From JBKCUK01 sp046318415 (GTDB taxonomy: Bacteria > Pseudomonadota > Alphaproteobacteria > Caedimonadales > Caedimonadaceae): a DNA stretch of 48,703 nucleotides. How positions within the stretch are numbered: the first letter of the stretch is position 1; each line of letters starts with the position of its first letter. A program made the position numbers and the translations under genes. The stretch covers positions 1 to 48,703 of the forward strand of contig JBKCUK010000013.1 of the NCBI GenBank assembly GCA_046318415.1. The letters are read 5' to 3'. Below are positions 17,503-26,240 of this stretch, in pieces. The notes below the pieces were generated by a model. That model made no database searches, was not told the origin of the DNA, and worked only from the letters and a program-made list of their open reading frames with translations.

Positions 17503-19344
17503 ATGTTGCGCAGTGAGGCTCTTGAGCTTTTTATTCGCGAAGAACCCCTTCTTAAGGCAGTGACGCAGCAAGATCTTGCTCGGCTATTGACCTATGTTGA
17601 GGTGCAGAGGCTTGACGCGGGAGAACCGATTTTTGCTCCAAAGCAACAAGCACTCCATACCTATTATGTGCTGCAGGGAGAGGTCACACTCTCCCTTAAA
17701 AATGGTCAAGTGCTGACCTTAAAAGCCGGGAGTTTTTTTGGAGAAGAGGCGGCGCTGAATGCGCAGGCGTACCTCTATTCAACAATGACAGCGTCACCTT
17801 CAGTGGTAATTAAAATTCCAGGGCCTCAACTGGCGACTATGCTCTCTCAGAATCCTGAGAATCTTAGCACCTTGCACACAGCCCTGACTGAAAAATTAGC
17901 TGGCGTAAAGTTTCAGTCCCGTAAAACAGCTGAGCCCAACCAGACCCATTCCGCGGGTGTATTAAAAGCGCTGGGGTGGATTGTGGCCTCCCTTGCGCCA
18001 GTACTCACATACCAGATGCTGGGGGCAGAGACCCCTTTTGAGTCCCGCGCCTTTTTATCTCTGGCGTCGGCGGCGCTTGTGTTGTGGTCGTTTTCCCTGG
18101 CCCCAGTCTACTTGCCTGCCTTGTTGGCCCTCTTAGGCGCCTTGATTTTGCAGATTGGTACCCCCAGTGAGTTACTGTCGGGCTTTTCCTCGCCTGTGTT
18201 CTTGATGATGGCGGCGCTTTTTGGTGTGGGTGCCATTGTTATGTCTTCAGGTATTTTGTATCGATTTTTATTGTGGTCGCTAAAGTTTCTACCCCCTGTG
18301 CAATTCTGGGCGGTGGCCACCACTTCTTTTCTTGCCCTTGTGTTAACACCCTTCGTGCCGACAACCGATAGTCGCGCGGCCATGTTGTCCGCATGTGTCC
18401 GGGATATGCTGGCCACGACCCGCCTGAAACGGGGTGGATTAGTGGCCACAAAGATTAGTGCGGCCTCTTTTATGGCTTTGACCAGCTTTAGCCCGCTTTT
18501 CCTGACCGCATCCATTCACAATGTGGTGGTTTGGTCGTTTTTTAGTGTACAAGAACAGTCCATCTTCGACTGGGGGGGATGGTTTCAGGCAGCGCTGGTG
18601 CCGAGTCTGGTTTTGTTTTCTTTGCTGTTCATCACCATTCTATTTTTGTGGTGGGATGACGAACAACCCAAAACAGACGGCAAAACAGTCAGCGAGCAGC
18701 TTCGTCTGTTGGGCCCCATGACCTTTTCGAACTGGGCGGTTTTGGCGGCTTTAGCAGTTTATATTGTGGGATTGGGGGCGAGTTTTTACGTTCATTACTC
18801 CTTTGCAGTCCTGTTTATTGCTGTCTTTGTCGTACTTTTGGTTTTTGATTTGTTTACTAAGGAATGCGCCAATGTGGACTATGACTGGGGCGCGCTGCTG
18901 CAGCTGGGGGCGATTCTGGGGCTGATTCAGGTGTTTCAGAAAATCCAGGTGGCCAATTTCCTCTTGCCCCACATGGGCTGGTTACAAAGCTATCTGGTCT
19001 ATGATTTTGGCGTTTTCATCATGGTGCTTTCAGGCGTCATCCTGTTTATGCGTGTGTTCTTGCCCTATGGTGCCGTGGTGCTGTTGTGTTCCGCCTTTAT
19101 GATTCCCATGGCCCAGCAAAACGGGATCAGCGCATGGGTGATTGGGTTTATTATTTTGACCATGGCGAACTCATGGTTCATGCCCTACCAGTACACGGCC
19201 TATACGGCTTTTCGGCGATTTTTGAATGGTGCCGAGACGTTTGAGGAGGAAAAAATGGTTCTTCTCAATCTTCTAAGCGTTATCTTCAAAGTGATTTCAC
19301 TTTATCTTGCCATTCCGTATTGGAAGTCGGCAGGGTTGATTTAG
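17503..19344 (+). CDS. Cyclic-nucleotide-binding-domain / SLC13-type anion permease fusion
   Basis: 613 residues. Residues about 10-130 form a cNMP-binding (cupin-like) domain with YYVLQGEVTLSL and SFFGEEAAL. The conserved Arg that contacts the cyclic phosphate in the usual RSA-type segment is absent (AYLYSTM instead), so the ligand may differ or be missing. Residues about 150-613 are a 10-12-helix membrane permease of the SLC13/DASS ion-transporter type, with the loop LTPFVPTTDSRAAMLSACVRD. Such carriers move dicarboxylates, sulfate or similar anions with Na+. The ATG at 17503 follows AAGGTAATAAA, a weak ribosome binding site. Eleven bases downstream begins a periplasmic substrate-binding protein, so the two form an operon and probably one transport system with a regulatory cytoplasmic domain. 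Substrate unknown. Confidence 0.85.
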   Translation: MLRSEALELFIREEPLLKAVTQQDLARLLTYVEVQRLDAGEPIFAPKQQALHTYYVLQGEVTLSLKNGQVLTLKAGSFFGEEAALNAQAYLYSTMTASPSVVIKIPGPQLATMLSQNPENLSTLHTALTEKLAGVKFQSRKTAEPNQTHSAGVLKALGWIVASLAPVLTYQMLGAETPFESRAFLSLASAALVLWSFSLAPVYLPALLALLGALILQIGTPSELLSGFSSPVFLMMAALFGVGAIVMSSGILYRFLLWSLKFLPPVQFWAVATTSFLALVLTPFVPTTDSRAAMLSACVRDMLATTRLKRGGLVATKISAASFMALTSFSPLFLTASIHNVVVWSFFSVQEQSIFDWGGWFQAALVPSLVLFSLLFITILFLWWDDEQPKTDGKTVSEQLRLLGPMTFSNWAVLAALAVYIVGLGASFYVHYSFAVLFIAVFVVLLVFDLFTKECANVDYDWGALLQLGAILGLIQVFQKIQVANFLLPHMGWLQSYLVYDFGVFIMVLSGVILFMRVFLPYGAVVLLCSAFMIPMAQQNGISAWVIGFIILTMANSWFMPYQYTAYTAFRRFLNGAETFEEEKMVLLNLLSVIFKVISLYLAIPYWKSAGLI

Positions 19345-19354
19345 GAGAAAGCCA

Positions 19355-20377
19355 ATGGATATGGGCGGCCAATGGAATTTAAAACTCATTGCGAAAATGT
19401 TCTTTTTGGCGATGATTGGCATCTTTATTTTCGCCATCGCAGAAAAGGACAAAAAAGTCCTGATCCTGCACAGTTTTAGCGCGAACAGTGCGTGGGTGAG
19501 AGACTTAAATATTGGACTGCAGCGCAGCTTGAATGAAGCCCAAAATTTAGAGATTCACCACCACCATCTGGATCTTGGCGATAATCCCTCCAGTGAAGTG
19601 CGTCTAAAATCCTTTTATCGTGCGCGCCAAGTGATTGATAATTTAAATCCCGACTTAATCGTATCGTTTGATGATGAAGCACAAAGCCTCTTGGCAAGTT
19701 ATTATTTGAAAGAGGACCGCAAAATTGTATTTTCTGCCGTGAATGGCAATGTGGCGGATTATGGGTATGATCAAGCCGCCAATGTTGCCGGTATTGTTGA
19801 GGAAATTCCACTCCAAGCCATGCGCGATGCCCTGCTGGATACACTAAAGGAGCAGGGCGGGCGCGTGATTTATCTGTCCGATAATTCACTGTTGTCGAAG
19901 CGGGATGCCCAGCGGTTCATGGAATTTGAGTGGTCTCCCCTTGTGGCAGTGAATGCTGTCACCGTTGATAGCTTTGAGGATTGGAAGGCCGCTGTGGTGG
20001 AGGCAAACACTAAAGCCGATGCTGTGGTCGTGGGGTATTATCGTCGTTTGCCGGCAGATTCAAGCGATCGGACCATCGTCGATGGCGCCCAAGTGCTCCA
20101 GTGGACTGTCCAAAATGCAAAACCACCCTTAATTGGGACGACGCGGCGCCACGTGAGCGATGGTCTTAATTTAGCCCTGACGGCCTCACCGTACGAGTTG
20201 GGTGAGCAAGCTGGTCATCTGGCCCGCACCATGTTAAAAGGTGAAGCCGTGCAACAAAAAATAATGAGACCAAAGTATTTTTTGGTGCATATGCGTGAAA
20301 TAACAGGAAATTCTGCCACGCCACTACAGCGCGCCTACGAAGCTTTTGCAATGGCTTTACACAAGCTTGTCAAGTAA
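19355..20377 (+). CDS. ABC-type substrate-binding protein (ABC_sub_bind family)
   Basis: 340 residues from the ATG at 19355, which has GGAGA six bases upstream overlapping the end of the permease gene. The first 29 residues form a signal peptide or anchor (hydrophobic KMFFLAMIGIFIFAIA). The mature part matches the PF04392-type two-lobe binding fold: KKVLILHSFSANSAWVRDL, PDLIVSFDDEAQ, FSAVNG, NVAGIVEEIPLQ, and PLIGTTRRHVSDGLNLAL. These proteins usually serve ABC importers; here no ATPase or ABC permease is near and the partner is an SLC13-like carrier. It may sense or deliver the ligand to that carrier. The gene runs to within 165 bases of the RRM gene. Confidence 0.85.
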   Translation: MDMGGQWNLKLIAKMFFLAMIGIFIFAIAEKDKKVLILHSFSANSAWVRDLNIGLQRSLNEAQNLEIHHHHLDLGDNPSSEVRLKSFYRARQVIDNLNPDLIVSFDDEAQSLLASYYLKEDRKIVFSAVNGNVADYGYDQAANVAGIVEEIPLQAMRDALLDTLKEQGGRVIYLSDNSLLSKRDAQRFMEFEWSPLVAVNAVTVDSFEDWKAAVVEANTKADAVVVGYYRRLPADSSDRTIVDGAQVLQWTVQNAKPPLIGTTRRHVSDGLNLALTASPYELGEQAGHLARTMLKGEAVQQKIMRPKYFLVHMREITGNSATPLQRAYEAFAMALHKLVK

Positions 20378-20412
20378 TAAATCGAAATAAATTTATTGGC
20401 TTCAATAATATC

Positions 20413-20441
20413 TTGACGCATTGGGGCCCACGTTGTACTAC
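20413..20441 (+). promoter_or_regulatory. Possible sigma-70 promoter of the RRM protein gene
   Basis: TTGACG at 20413-20418 and TACTAC at 20436-20441 are separated by 17 bases. The implied leader before the GTG start at 20542 is about 95 bases and contains short complementary segments around CAGGTTCCTGAG and CCCGAAACAGG. The -10 box is weak, so this is tentative. Confidence 0.35.
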
Positions 20442-20541
20442 TAGAGAGTCGAGCAAAGCGTAACGATGCTGTCCTGACCCAGGTTCCTGAGTCCCGAAAC
20501 AGGTAGTGCGCTTTTGGAATCTGGTTAAGTAGAGTAATACA

Positions 20542-20847
20542 GTGAGTCAAGAATTATTTGTGGGTAACCTCCCATTTTCCGCCACGGAAGAAAGTCTCAG
20601 CCAACATTTCGCAGCATGCGGTGAAGTTGAGCAAGTTAAGATCATCCGCGATCGCGAAACAGGCCGTTCACGTGGCTTTGGCTTCGTTAAGATGGCGTCC
20701 GGTGATGCTGCACAGAAGGCCGTTGCAAGCCTGAATGGTCAGGACTACAGTGGTCGCCCACTGCGCGTCAACATCGCAGAAGGTGAGCGTCGTGCGCCAG
20801 CTGGTGGTGGAAATGGCGGTTTCCGTGGCGGACCACGCCGCGGTTAA
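20542..20847 (+). CDS. RRM-domain RNA-binding protein
   Basis: 101 residues starting at GTG 20542. A single RNA recognition motif fills residues 3-80, with RNP2 (LFVGNL) and RNP1 (RGFGFVKM) complete including the aromatic RNA-contact residues. The tail is Gly/Arg-rich (GGGNGGFRGGPRRG), as in the small cyanobacterial and proteobacterial Rbp proteins that act as RNA chaperones, often cold-induced. It is cytoplasmic. A strong terminator follows at once, so it is probably a single-gene transcript. The ribosome binding site before the GTG is poor (AGTAGAGTAA), which could mean control through the leader. Confidence 0.95.
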   Translation: MSQELFVGNLPFSATEESLSQHFAACGEVEQVKIIRDRETGRSRGFGFVKMASGDAAQKAVASLNGQDYSGRPLRVNIAEGERRAPAGGGNGGFRGGPRRG

Positions 20848-20872
20848 TTAAACCCGCTCATTTAAAGATACA

Positions 20873-20916
20873 GGGGCCGGTTCCTGCCAAAAAGCAGGCC
20901 CGGCCCTTAGTTTTTT
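20873..20916 (+). terminator. Rho-independent terminator of the RRM gene
   Basis: GGGCCGG and CCTGC pair with GCAGG and CCGGCCC across a CAAAAA loop, giving a 12-bp GC-rich stem with a small internal bulge. TTAGTTTTTT follows. Confidence 0.9.
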
Positions 20917-21907
20917 GATCTACATTTTCTGCTATTGACGCCCATCAATCTCAAAAATCCTCTTTCGTGACGCAAGTGATCCGATATTTTTGTTCAAAAA
21001 CATTTCCTGATTTGCGCGATACTGATTCTAAGTGCATGCGAGATTAGGAGATTGAATCAGAATGGTTCAAGAACCTTTTGAGCCGGCGTGTGTGGCCCCT
21101 TGAGAGAAAGACTCTCTCGTGCCAAGGAAGGGTCTCAGGTTTTTCGTGACAGGGCGTGTTTCTCGGGATGAAAGGAAATACGCTCCCATCCCTGGACTCA
21201 GCGATTTTTTAATGGGGGAGGGCCCGGGCCCATCGAAAGAAAAACGCTCTGTTGCCGTGGCAGGGGGCGGGTTTGCCTCCCAGCAGGCCTTGGTATCCCC
21301 AGATCTCAAGCGGAGCGCACGGCACTTACTGTACCAATTGATATTACTGTTGAACAAATATACATCGATTCGCAAAGAGCGTTCGCCCCAAGACAATCAT
21401 GCGGTGCTGCCCACTGGGCAGCAGTCAGAACACTTGCAGAAGCATAGTCACGTTGATTTCTGATAACTGCGATCCTGAGTCCAGCATTATTCTCGGCTTT
21501 AGGAGTTGGCGGGCGTCTAGACTGGTTTTGGTGGGGGTGCGTTAAGTTGCCTCCAGGTTTTATGGGAAGGTATTTGCCTCGTTAGGTGCACTCTTCGTCA
21601 TGGCAATTGGATAACAAATGATCATCCGCGCCTCTCACCTCTAACCGCGAAGCTCAGAGCCTCTGCAGTTCTCGAAATGGGCAAAAAAAGAAGCATCAAT
21701 CGCTTGTGATTTCCAGGCTGAGGTCAGTCCTGGCGATTCCCTTTCGCTGTTACCATGGTGTGATGGCCGAAAGTAAGGAAGATGCTTTCGGGGGCGTAGG
21801 TTCCCTTGTTCTCACCGCCAGAAACACACCTCTATCGCCATAGGGCGTCAATTCCACAGTTTTCTGGGGCTTTCTTCCTTGTGGTATGGGCCCTTTATCC
21901 CCCCATT

Positions 21908-22019
21908 GTTTGCGTGACTCTTCCTCGCCATTGTTCCTTTGAATCTGCCCCTTCTTAACCGTTCATTCATTTTTAATCTCCATCGTGGTATTGGTGGAAA
22001 ATGCGTGGCCATGAGGTGG
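21908..22019. repeat. Direct repeat, copy 1 (112 bp)
   Basis: This segment recurs 283 bases downstream at 22191-22302 with a single difference seen (C at 21912, T at 22195). It begins GTTTGCGTGACTC and ends GCCATGAGGTGG. The near-identity indicates a recent duplication or selection on the sequence itself. The flanks of the two copies are not alike beyond a few bases. Confidence 0.9.
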
Positions 22020-22190
22020 GGAGGGCACGACTGTTGCTTCAGAATTTAATGAGCTTCTGTTAGACCGCAAAGGCGCGGCCAAGAAGCGGCAGGAGGTAAG
22101 GAGAGTTTCTTGAGGCTCGATGAGCATCACCCCCAAAACAAAAGCGTGAGCGGGAAAGTTAGACATAATAACCGTTGCCTATACCCCCTT

Positions 22191-22302
22191 GTTTGTGTGA
22201 CTCTTCCTCGCCATTGTTCCTTTGAATCTGCCCCTTCTTAACCGTTCATTCATTTTTAATCTCCATCGTGGTATTGGTGGAAAATGCGTGGCCATGAGGT
22301 GG
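22191..22302. repeat. Direct repeat, copy 2 (112 bp)
   Basis: Second copy of the repeat at 21908-22019, same orientation. It begins GTTTGTGTGACTC and ends GCCATGAGGTGG. After the repeat the sequence diverges at once (GAGAAAGG here, GGAGGGCA after copy 1). Confidence 0.9.
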
Positions 22303-22701
22303 AGAAAGGTCATATCTGTTGCCAAAGGCCCGAAGAACTTGGCCCCCCAAAACATGGGGGTGGCCATCAGACATAGATGGAACGACTTTTGCCTCAGTTT
22401 CGCTGGGCTTGGGCCAGAAGGGTTGGATGCTCTTCATCTCTTTCGTCCCATCAATTAAGACAAGAGAAAATAAAGGGCTTATCCCTGTGCGCTAACGGTT
22501 GCGCTCCCTGCTCTTTTTTTCATTAGAGGATGCAGGGCTGGGCGTGAATCGTCGTTCCTGTTTTTTATTGGGATGAGGGGATACTCTTCGTCACGCATTC
22601 CACGCTATCTGTGGTGGAAGGGCCTGTGGCGAAGTGCTCAAATATTGCGCAGCGTTGCCGCGGTTTGGGGTAAGGTCGGGTCTGGGGCTGGCATGGAAAA
22701 T

Positions 22702-22725
22702 AAAAAAGGGCGTTTAAAACGCCCC
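22702..22725 (-). terminator. rpmB: Rho-independent terminator of rpmB
   Basis: On the minus strand GGGGCGTTTT pairs with AAACGCCC and is followed by TTTTTTA. It starts about 27 bases after the rpmB stop. Confidence 0.85.
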
Positions 22726-22751
22726 TTGTCTGAGGATACAGACTGAATTGA

Positions 22752-23030
22752 TTAAGCGGATGCGCGCTCAAGACGACGCTTCAAGGCGCGTGCCTCGGGG
22801 CTCAACTTAGATGCGGCTGTCTTCGTTAAGAAGGCATCCAAACCGCCATTGTGCTCGATGGTACGAATGGCGTTGGTTGTTACGCGCAAGGCGACATTGC
22901 CCAGCTTTTCGCTAACGAACGAAACGTTCTGCATATTCGGCAGAAAACGACGACGCGTTTTGTTGTTGGCGTGGCTTACATTGTTTCCGGATTGCACACC
23001 TTTTCCGGTAATGATGCAACGGCGTGCCAT
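22752..23030 (-). CDS. rpmB: 50S ribosomal protein L28
   Basis: 92 residues, the usual alphaproteobacterial length. L28 is a small basic protein of the large subunit. The N-terminus MARRCIITGKGVQSGNNVSHANN and the segment TRRRFLPNMQ are hallmarks of the family, followed by the basic C-terminus KRRLERAS. The ATG at 23030 has AAGGAG eight bases upstream. It stands alone on the minus strand with its own terminator; no rpmG is beside it. Confidence 0.97.
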   Translation of the reverse strand: MARRCIITGKGVQSGNNVSHANNKTRRRFLPNMQNVSFVSEKLGNVALRVTTNAIRTIEHNGGLDAFLTKTAASKLSPEARALKRRLERASA

Positions 23031-23172
23031 TTGAGCGACTCCTTCATTAAAAAATTAGATCAAGATTTGGTGTCATCAATAGCTGTTCTTAACGCTTGCG
23101 TCAACCATTTCCTGACTTTTATTCTCATCTCGCCTGCCCCAGCTTACGTGAAGGCCATATAACTCTCCAGAT

Positions 23173-24495
23173 CTAGTTGAAGAAACTGAAATTATCATCA
23201 TCTTCGTCCACGATGGCTTGGTCTTGTGGCTGTCTCCTGTTCTTAAGGAGGGGCAAATTCTGCAGCTGAATGAGCACAGGTTCTAACTCCTGCCACCCTT
23301 GAGGAGAGAGATGCCATGAGCCGATGAGGTTTTGTATGGCGTTGAGGGCATCCTTGTCCTTTCGTTCTGCCAGGGTGGCGATAGTAGCCCTCACAAAAGA
23401 AAGGGATGCCTCTTTATCGCTGGAGAGTAATCTCTTTGCGTCCATGCCAAGAGCTGAGTGCAATAGGTAGGGCACTTTTTTATAGAATTTTAAAGAAAGT
23501 AAAACCGCAAGAGCTGCCCGACCAGCGCTGGGTAAATTTTGATCCCTCATGATCAAGGCGCAGCTCTCTTTAATGTCGACTGATCCAAAATAATCGTCCT
23601 CCGACCAGGTGTGGCTAAGACCCGTGATCAGGAGGCGAAATTTTTGTTCAGAAGTGAAGTTCTGCTCACTGAGCCATGTTTTGATGTGCGTCCAATATAT
23701 GAGCTTAACGTGCTGTTTTTGTTCCTCAGTCCTATGAGCCATGACTTGAACATCATAAAAGACAACGCTGTTGAGGGCGTGATACCACATTGCCTTTTCA
23801 TGAAGGCGAATACTATTGGTCCATTGGCCATGCTCTTCTGAGCTGAGGGTGCTTTTTTGCTGCAGTGATACAATGCGCTCGTGCGCTAAATTCATGGCAA
23901 TCAACGTATGTTGTCGGACCAGTTCGAAGATTTTCTCTCGAGACTTGGAATCAAATCCCATGAGCGCCCCGGGCACTATTGCGCAGACATCACCATAGGT
24001 TTTAAGTTCGGGTAAAAGGCTTAATCCCTGCCATTCATCACGATTAAAAATGGGGGAGGGAAGATAGTTAGCAAGCCACCTGGCATAATGTTGGGAGGTT
24101 ACGTCGGTTGTTTTCGGAATAAAGTCAAAAGTCATACTGACCAGTCTTGCAAGGGGCTCTGGTCGTGCACCTATGATGTGATCATCATCCGCGGGAGCAT
24201 ACGGGTTGGACGAAGCTTGATCGTCACCGGACAGAATGCCCAGTTCTATCTCAGGAGCATTAGGGGTGAAATTTTCTTCGTAGTCATTTAAATAAGCCGA
24301 TTCAGTGCCTTGAGGGCTGTCGTCAACATCCATACTGTCCCTGTCGCTGCTGGCGGAATGGGGCGTGGTGGAGCGTGATGAGTCGTCCGTCGCCGCGGTC
24401 ATATATTCCCATACGTTTGAGGTTGAGCTTGCATGGGCTGTGTTTAAAAAACCCGAGATCAAGGCGGTCAACAGGCAAAAGGTCGAAGAGTGCAT
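23173..24495 (-). CDS. Exported helical protein, paralog of the 24615 gene
   Basis: 440 residues. The ATG at 24495 has AAGGA seven to eight bases upstream. Residues 1-22 form a signal peptide (MHSSTFCLLTALISG, cleavage near TAHA). Residues about 25-110 are acidic and Ser-rich, probably disordered (DRDSMDVDDSPQG). The rest is helical. It shares a stretch with the next gene: ARWLANYLPSPIFNRDEW against ITWLQDQLPKRIFTTDEW, then ELKTY against EIKTE, with similar helical order after. The acidic tail ends DEDDDNFSFFN. No known family. Lying 119 bases downstream of its paralog on the same strand, it may be cotranscribed with it. Confidence 0.8.
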   Translation of the reverse strand: MHSSTFCLLTALISGFLNTAHASSTSNVWEYMTAATDDSSRSTTPHSASSDRDSMDVDDSPQGTESAYLNDYEENFTPNAPEIELGILSGDDQASSNPYAPADDDHIIGARPEPLARLVSMTFDFIPKTTDVTSQHYARWLANYLPSPIFNRDEWQGLSLLPELKTYGDVCAIVPGALMGFDSKSREKIFELVRQHTLIAMNLAHERIVSLQQKSTLSSEEHGQWTNSIRLHEKAMWYHALNSVVFYDVQVMAHRTEEQKQHVKLIYWTHIKTWLSEQNFTSEQKFRLLITGLSHTWSEDDYFGSVDIKESCALIMRDQNLPSAGRAALAVLLSLKFYKKVPYLLHSALGMDAKRLLSSDKEASLSFVRATIATLAERKDKDALNAIQNLIGSWHLSPQGWQELEPVLIQLQNLPLLKNRRQPQDQAIVDEDDDNFSFFN

Positions 24496-24614
24496 GGACT
24501 TGTCCTTTTTGGCGAAAACAGAGAAGATTGAATAGGGCTAAAAGTCAAAAAAAGCAACATAAAAATTTCTAAAAGGCAAAATGATATCCTTTTGGTGTCG
24601 GAATTTACTTTCCT

Positions 24615-25829
24615 TCAAGGTAATAAAACGGATGCAACCCAATCAGATGGGGAAGTTGGTGTCGACAAACGTGAAGGTACCGTTTCATGCAAAACGTCCA
24701 GCCGAGACCATAGGGCGCCAAAGAGCTCAGCGCTGTTGTCAGGGAGTTTGCTGGGATCAACGCTGCGCAAAAAGACACGAATCGGTTCCATATCTTGGAG
24801 AAAGTTAACGTCGATCACGGCTTTGCAGCAGCTGAGGGTAAGGCTTGCTGTGGCGCTATAATCTGTGCCCAGCAATCGCGCGCTGAATTGCGTCCATGAA
24901 GGATGGATTGCTTGTGGGCAGGCGCTAAAGAATTTCATGTGCATCAAGCTGGCGATTTTCCCACGGGCGAGACTTGGCTGAGTGTGAGTCTTCAAGTAGT
25001 CAACGCAAAGGCATTGAATGGTTTCGCTTGCCCAAAACTCGCTGGGCGTGATGGCGAGAAGAGCTGTTGCCACAACACGATGCTGAAACTCAGGATCGTA
25101 TGTGTAGTGATCATAAGCTGCCCGGGTAATCGTCGCGTAAGGTGTTAATTTAGTTTCTGCGGTTGAAATGGCTTTGAAAACGTCCCAGAAAATGAGCGTT
25201 GTTAGGGTGTGAAGCCTGCTTGTCAGGTCAATACTCTGAATGAATGCTTTCTTTTGTTCTGTGTGATCCATTATTGATGCAGAGGACATGGGGTGAGCTT
25301 GCGTGTTTAGGTGCAAGATCTGGGTTCTCATAATATTCATCAGTCTTGCTGAGATGCGCTGGTGGAAAGAAGCTCTTTGTTGCACGGGCGCGCTCAAAAA
25401 AAGATCGGGATATTGCCTAAAAATCTTGGCCTCAGTTTTAATTTCCTGAAATTGCTCAAGGACCTCCCACTCGTCTGTTGTGAATATTCTCTTGGGCAGC
25501 TGATCTTGAAGCCAGGTGATGAAGGGCTCCGGTTTGTGATGAATATTGTGCATAACATATGAAAGTGCTTGCTCGGCGGAAGCAGCATAGGGGCTTGGAA
25601 TTTCTGCGTCATGCAGGGCATATGCAAACAGATTGGCCGCAGAGTGTGAGCCAATGCTTTGGATCGAGCGAGGGTCAGGGTCTTGTATATGATCAGGTGT
25701 TGTGCTTGCTGTGCGGGAAGAGGGGGTTGCAGGCGATGAAGATACGGGGGTATCGCTTTCTGTAGGGCAAGCCCATGCGCCCGTCAGGACTAGGACAACA
25801 CATAAAGCCATTTTATAAAAAGAGTTCAT
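24615..25829 (-). CDS. Exported helical protein, paralog of the 23173 gene
   Basis: 404 residues from the ATG at 25829; an ATG at 25844 is also possible and the frame is open to 25901, none with a strong ribosome binding site. Residues 1-20 form a signal peptide (FYKMALCVVLVLTGAWA); a Cys follows directly but the preceding residues are not a standard lipobox. A Ser/Thr/Pro-rich disordered stretch runs to about residue 70. The helical body aligns with the 23173 protein around WLQDQLPKRIFTTDEW. Nothing identifies a function. Upstream lies a long AT-rich region that probably holds the promoter for both paralogs. Confidence 0.8.
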   Translation of the reverse strand: MNSFYKMALCVVLVLTGAWACPTESDTPVSSSPATPSSRTASTTPDHIQDPDPRSIQSIGSHSAANLFAYALHDAEIPSPYAASAEQALSYVMHNIHHKPEPFITWLQDQLPKRIFTTDEWEVLEQFQEIKTEAKIFRQYPDLFLSAPVQQRASFHQRISARLMNIMRTQILHLNTQAHPMSSASIMDHTEQKKAFIQSIDLTSRLHTLTTLIFWDVFKAISTAETKLTPYATITRAAYDHYTYDPEFQHRVVATALLAITPSEFWASETIQCLCVDYLKTHTQPSLARGKIASLMHMKFFSACPQAIHPSWTQFSARLLGTDYSATASLTLSCCKAVIDVNFLQDMEPIRVFLRSVDPSKLPDNSAELFGALWSRLDVLHETVPSRLSTPTSPSDWVASVLLP

Positions 25830-26240
25830 CGAGTACCCATGCATTAATGTCAATATTTTTAACAGATGGGTTATAACGAATCGGCGGGTGAACAGCAACA
25901 AAAAAAGAAATTCAGTATGATGAGATTTTTATTGAATGCAGAAAATTGTGTTTTTTAGACTTTCTTAGGTTGTAATTTTAATATTTTACAAAAAATACAA
26001 AATAATTTAAAAATTTTATCTCATATTGAGGTGATTAATACTAGAAAATCGGCTTCTATTTATGAAAGTTATGGGGCTATTCGGGAAATTGATTTCTAAA
26101 TTTTCCCCTAAAGATCCAGAGGTAAAACCTTCTTAGTTTAAAACCACAAATTCAATCACCACCTGTTTAATTCAATCTTCTTGCTTTATTGAAACTTAAT
26201 TGCCATATTGGCTTGGGTTTTAACCGCAGGAAAAGGTGTT
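25830..26240. other. AT-rich divergent intergenic region
   Basis: 411 bases, very AT-rich between about 25910 and 26180, between divergent genes for exported proteins. No gene is seen. Several A/T runs could serve as promoters in both directions, but none has a clear pair of boxes, so none is called. Confidence 0.5.

Larger units (their letters stand above)
20917..22701. other. 1.8-kb stretch without a convincing gene
   Basis: No open frame here has both a plausible start and protein-like composition. Two overlapping frames on opposite strands (21119-21463 plus, 21067-21396 minus) and several minus frames in the direct repeats look spurious. Visible structure: a short stem GAGAGAAAGACTCTCTC near 21101, a GGGCCCGGGCCC palindrome near 21224, an 8-bp stem TGCTGCCC-ACT-GGGCAGCA at 21405-21423, and a 112-bp direct repeat. 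The GC content is not lower than in the genes around it. It could be decayed coding sequence, an unrecognised structured RNA, or a remnant of mobile DNA; I could not decide. Confidence 0.6.

Noticed and set aside
21060..21080. GGTTCAAGAACC as a tRNA T-arm
   Set aside because: No anticodon arm, acceptor pairing or CCA end fits around it; it is a simple palindrome.
21067..21463. Two overlapping frames on opposite strands (110-114 codons)
   Set aside because: Neither has a ribosome binding site, signal or domain; both look like chance frames in GC-rich DNA.
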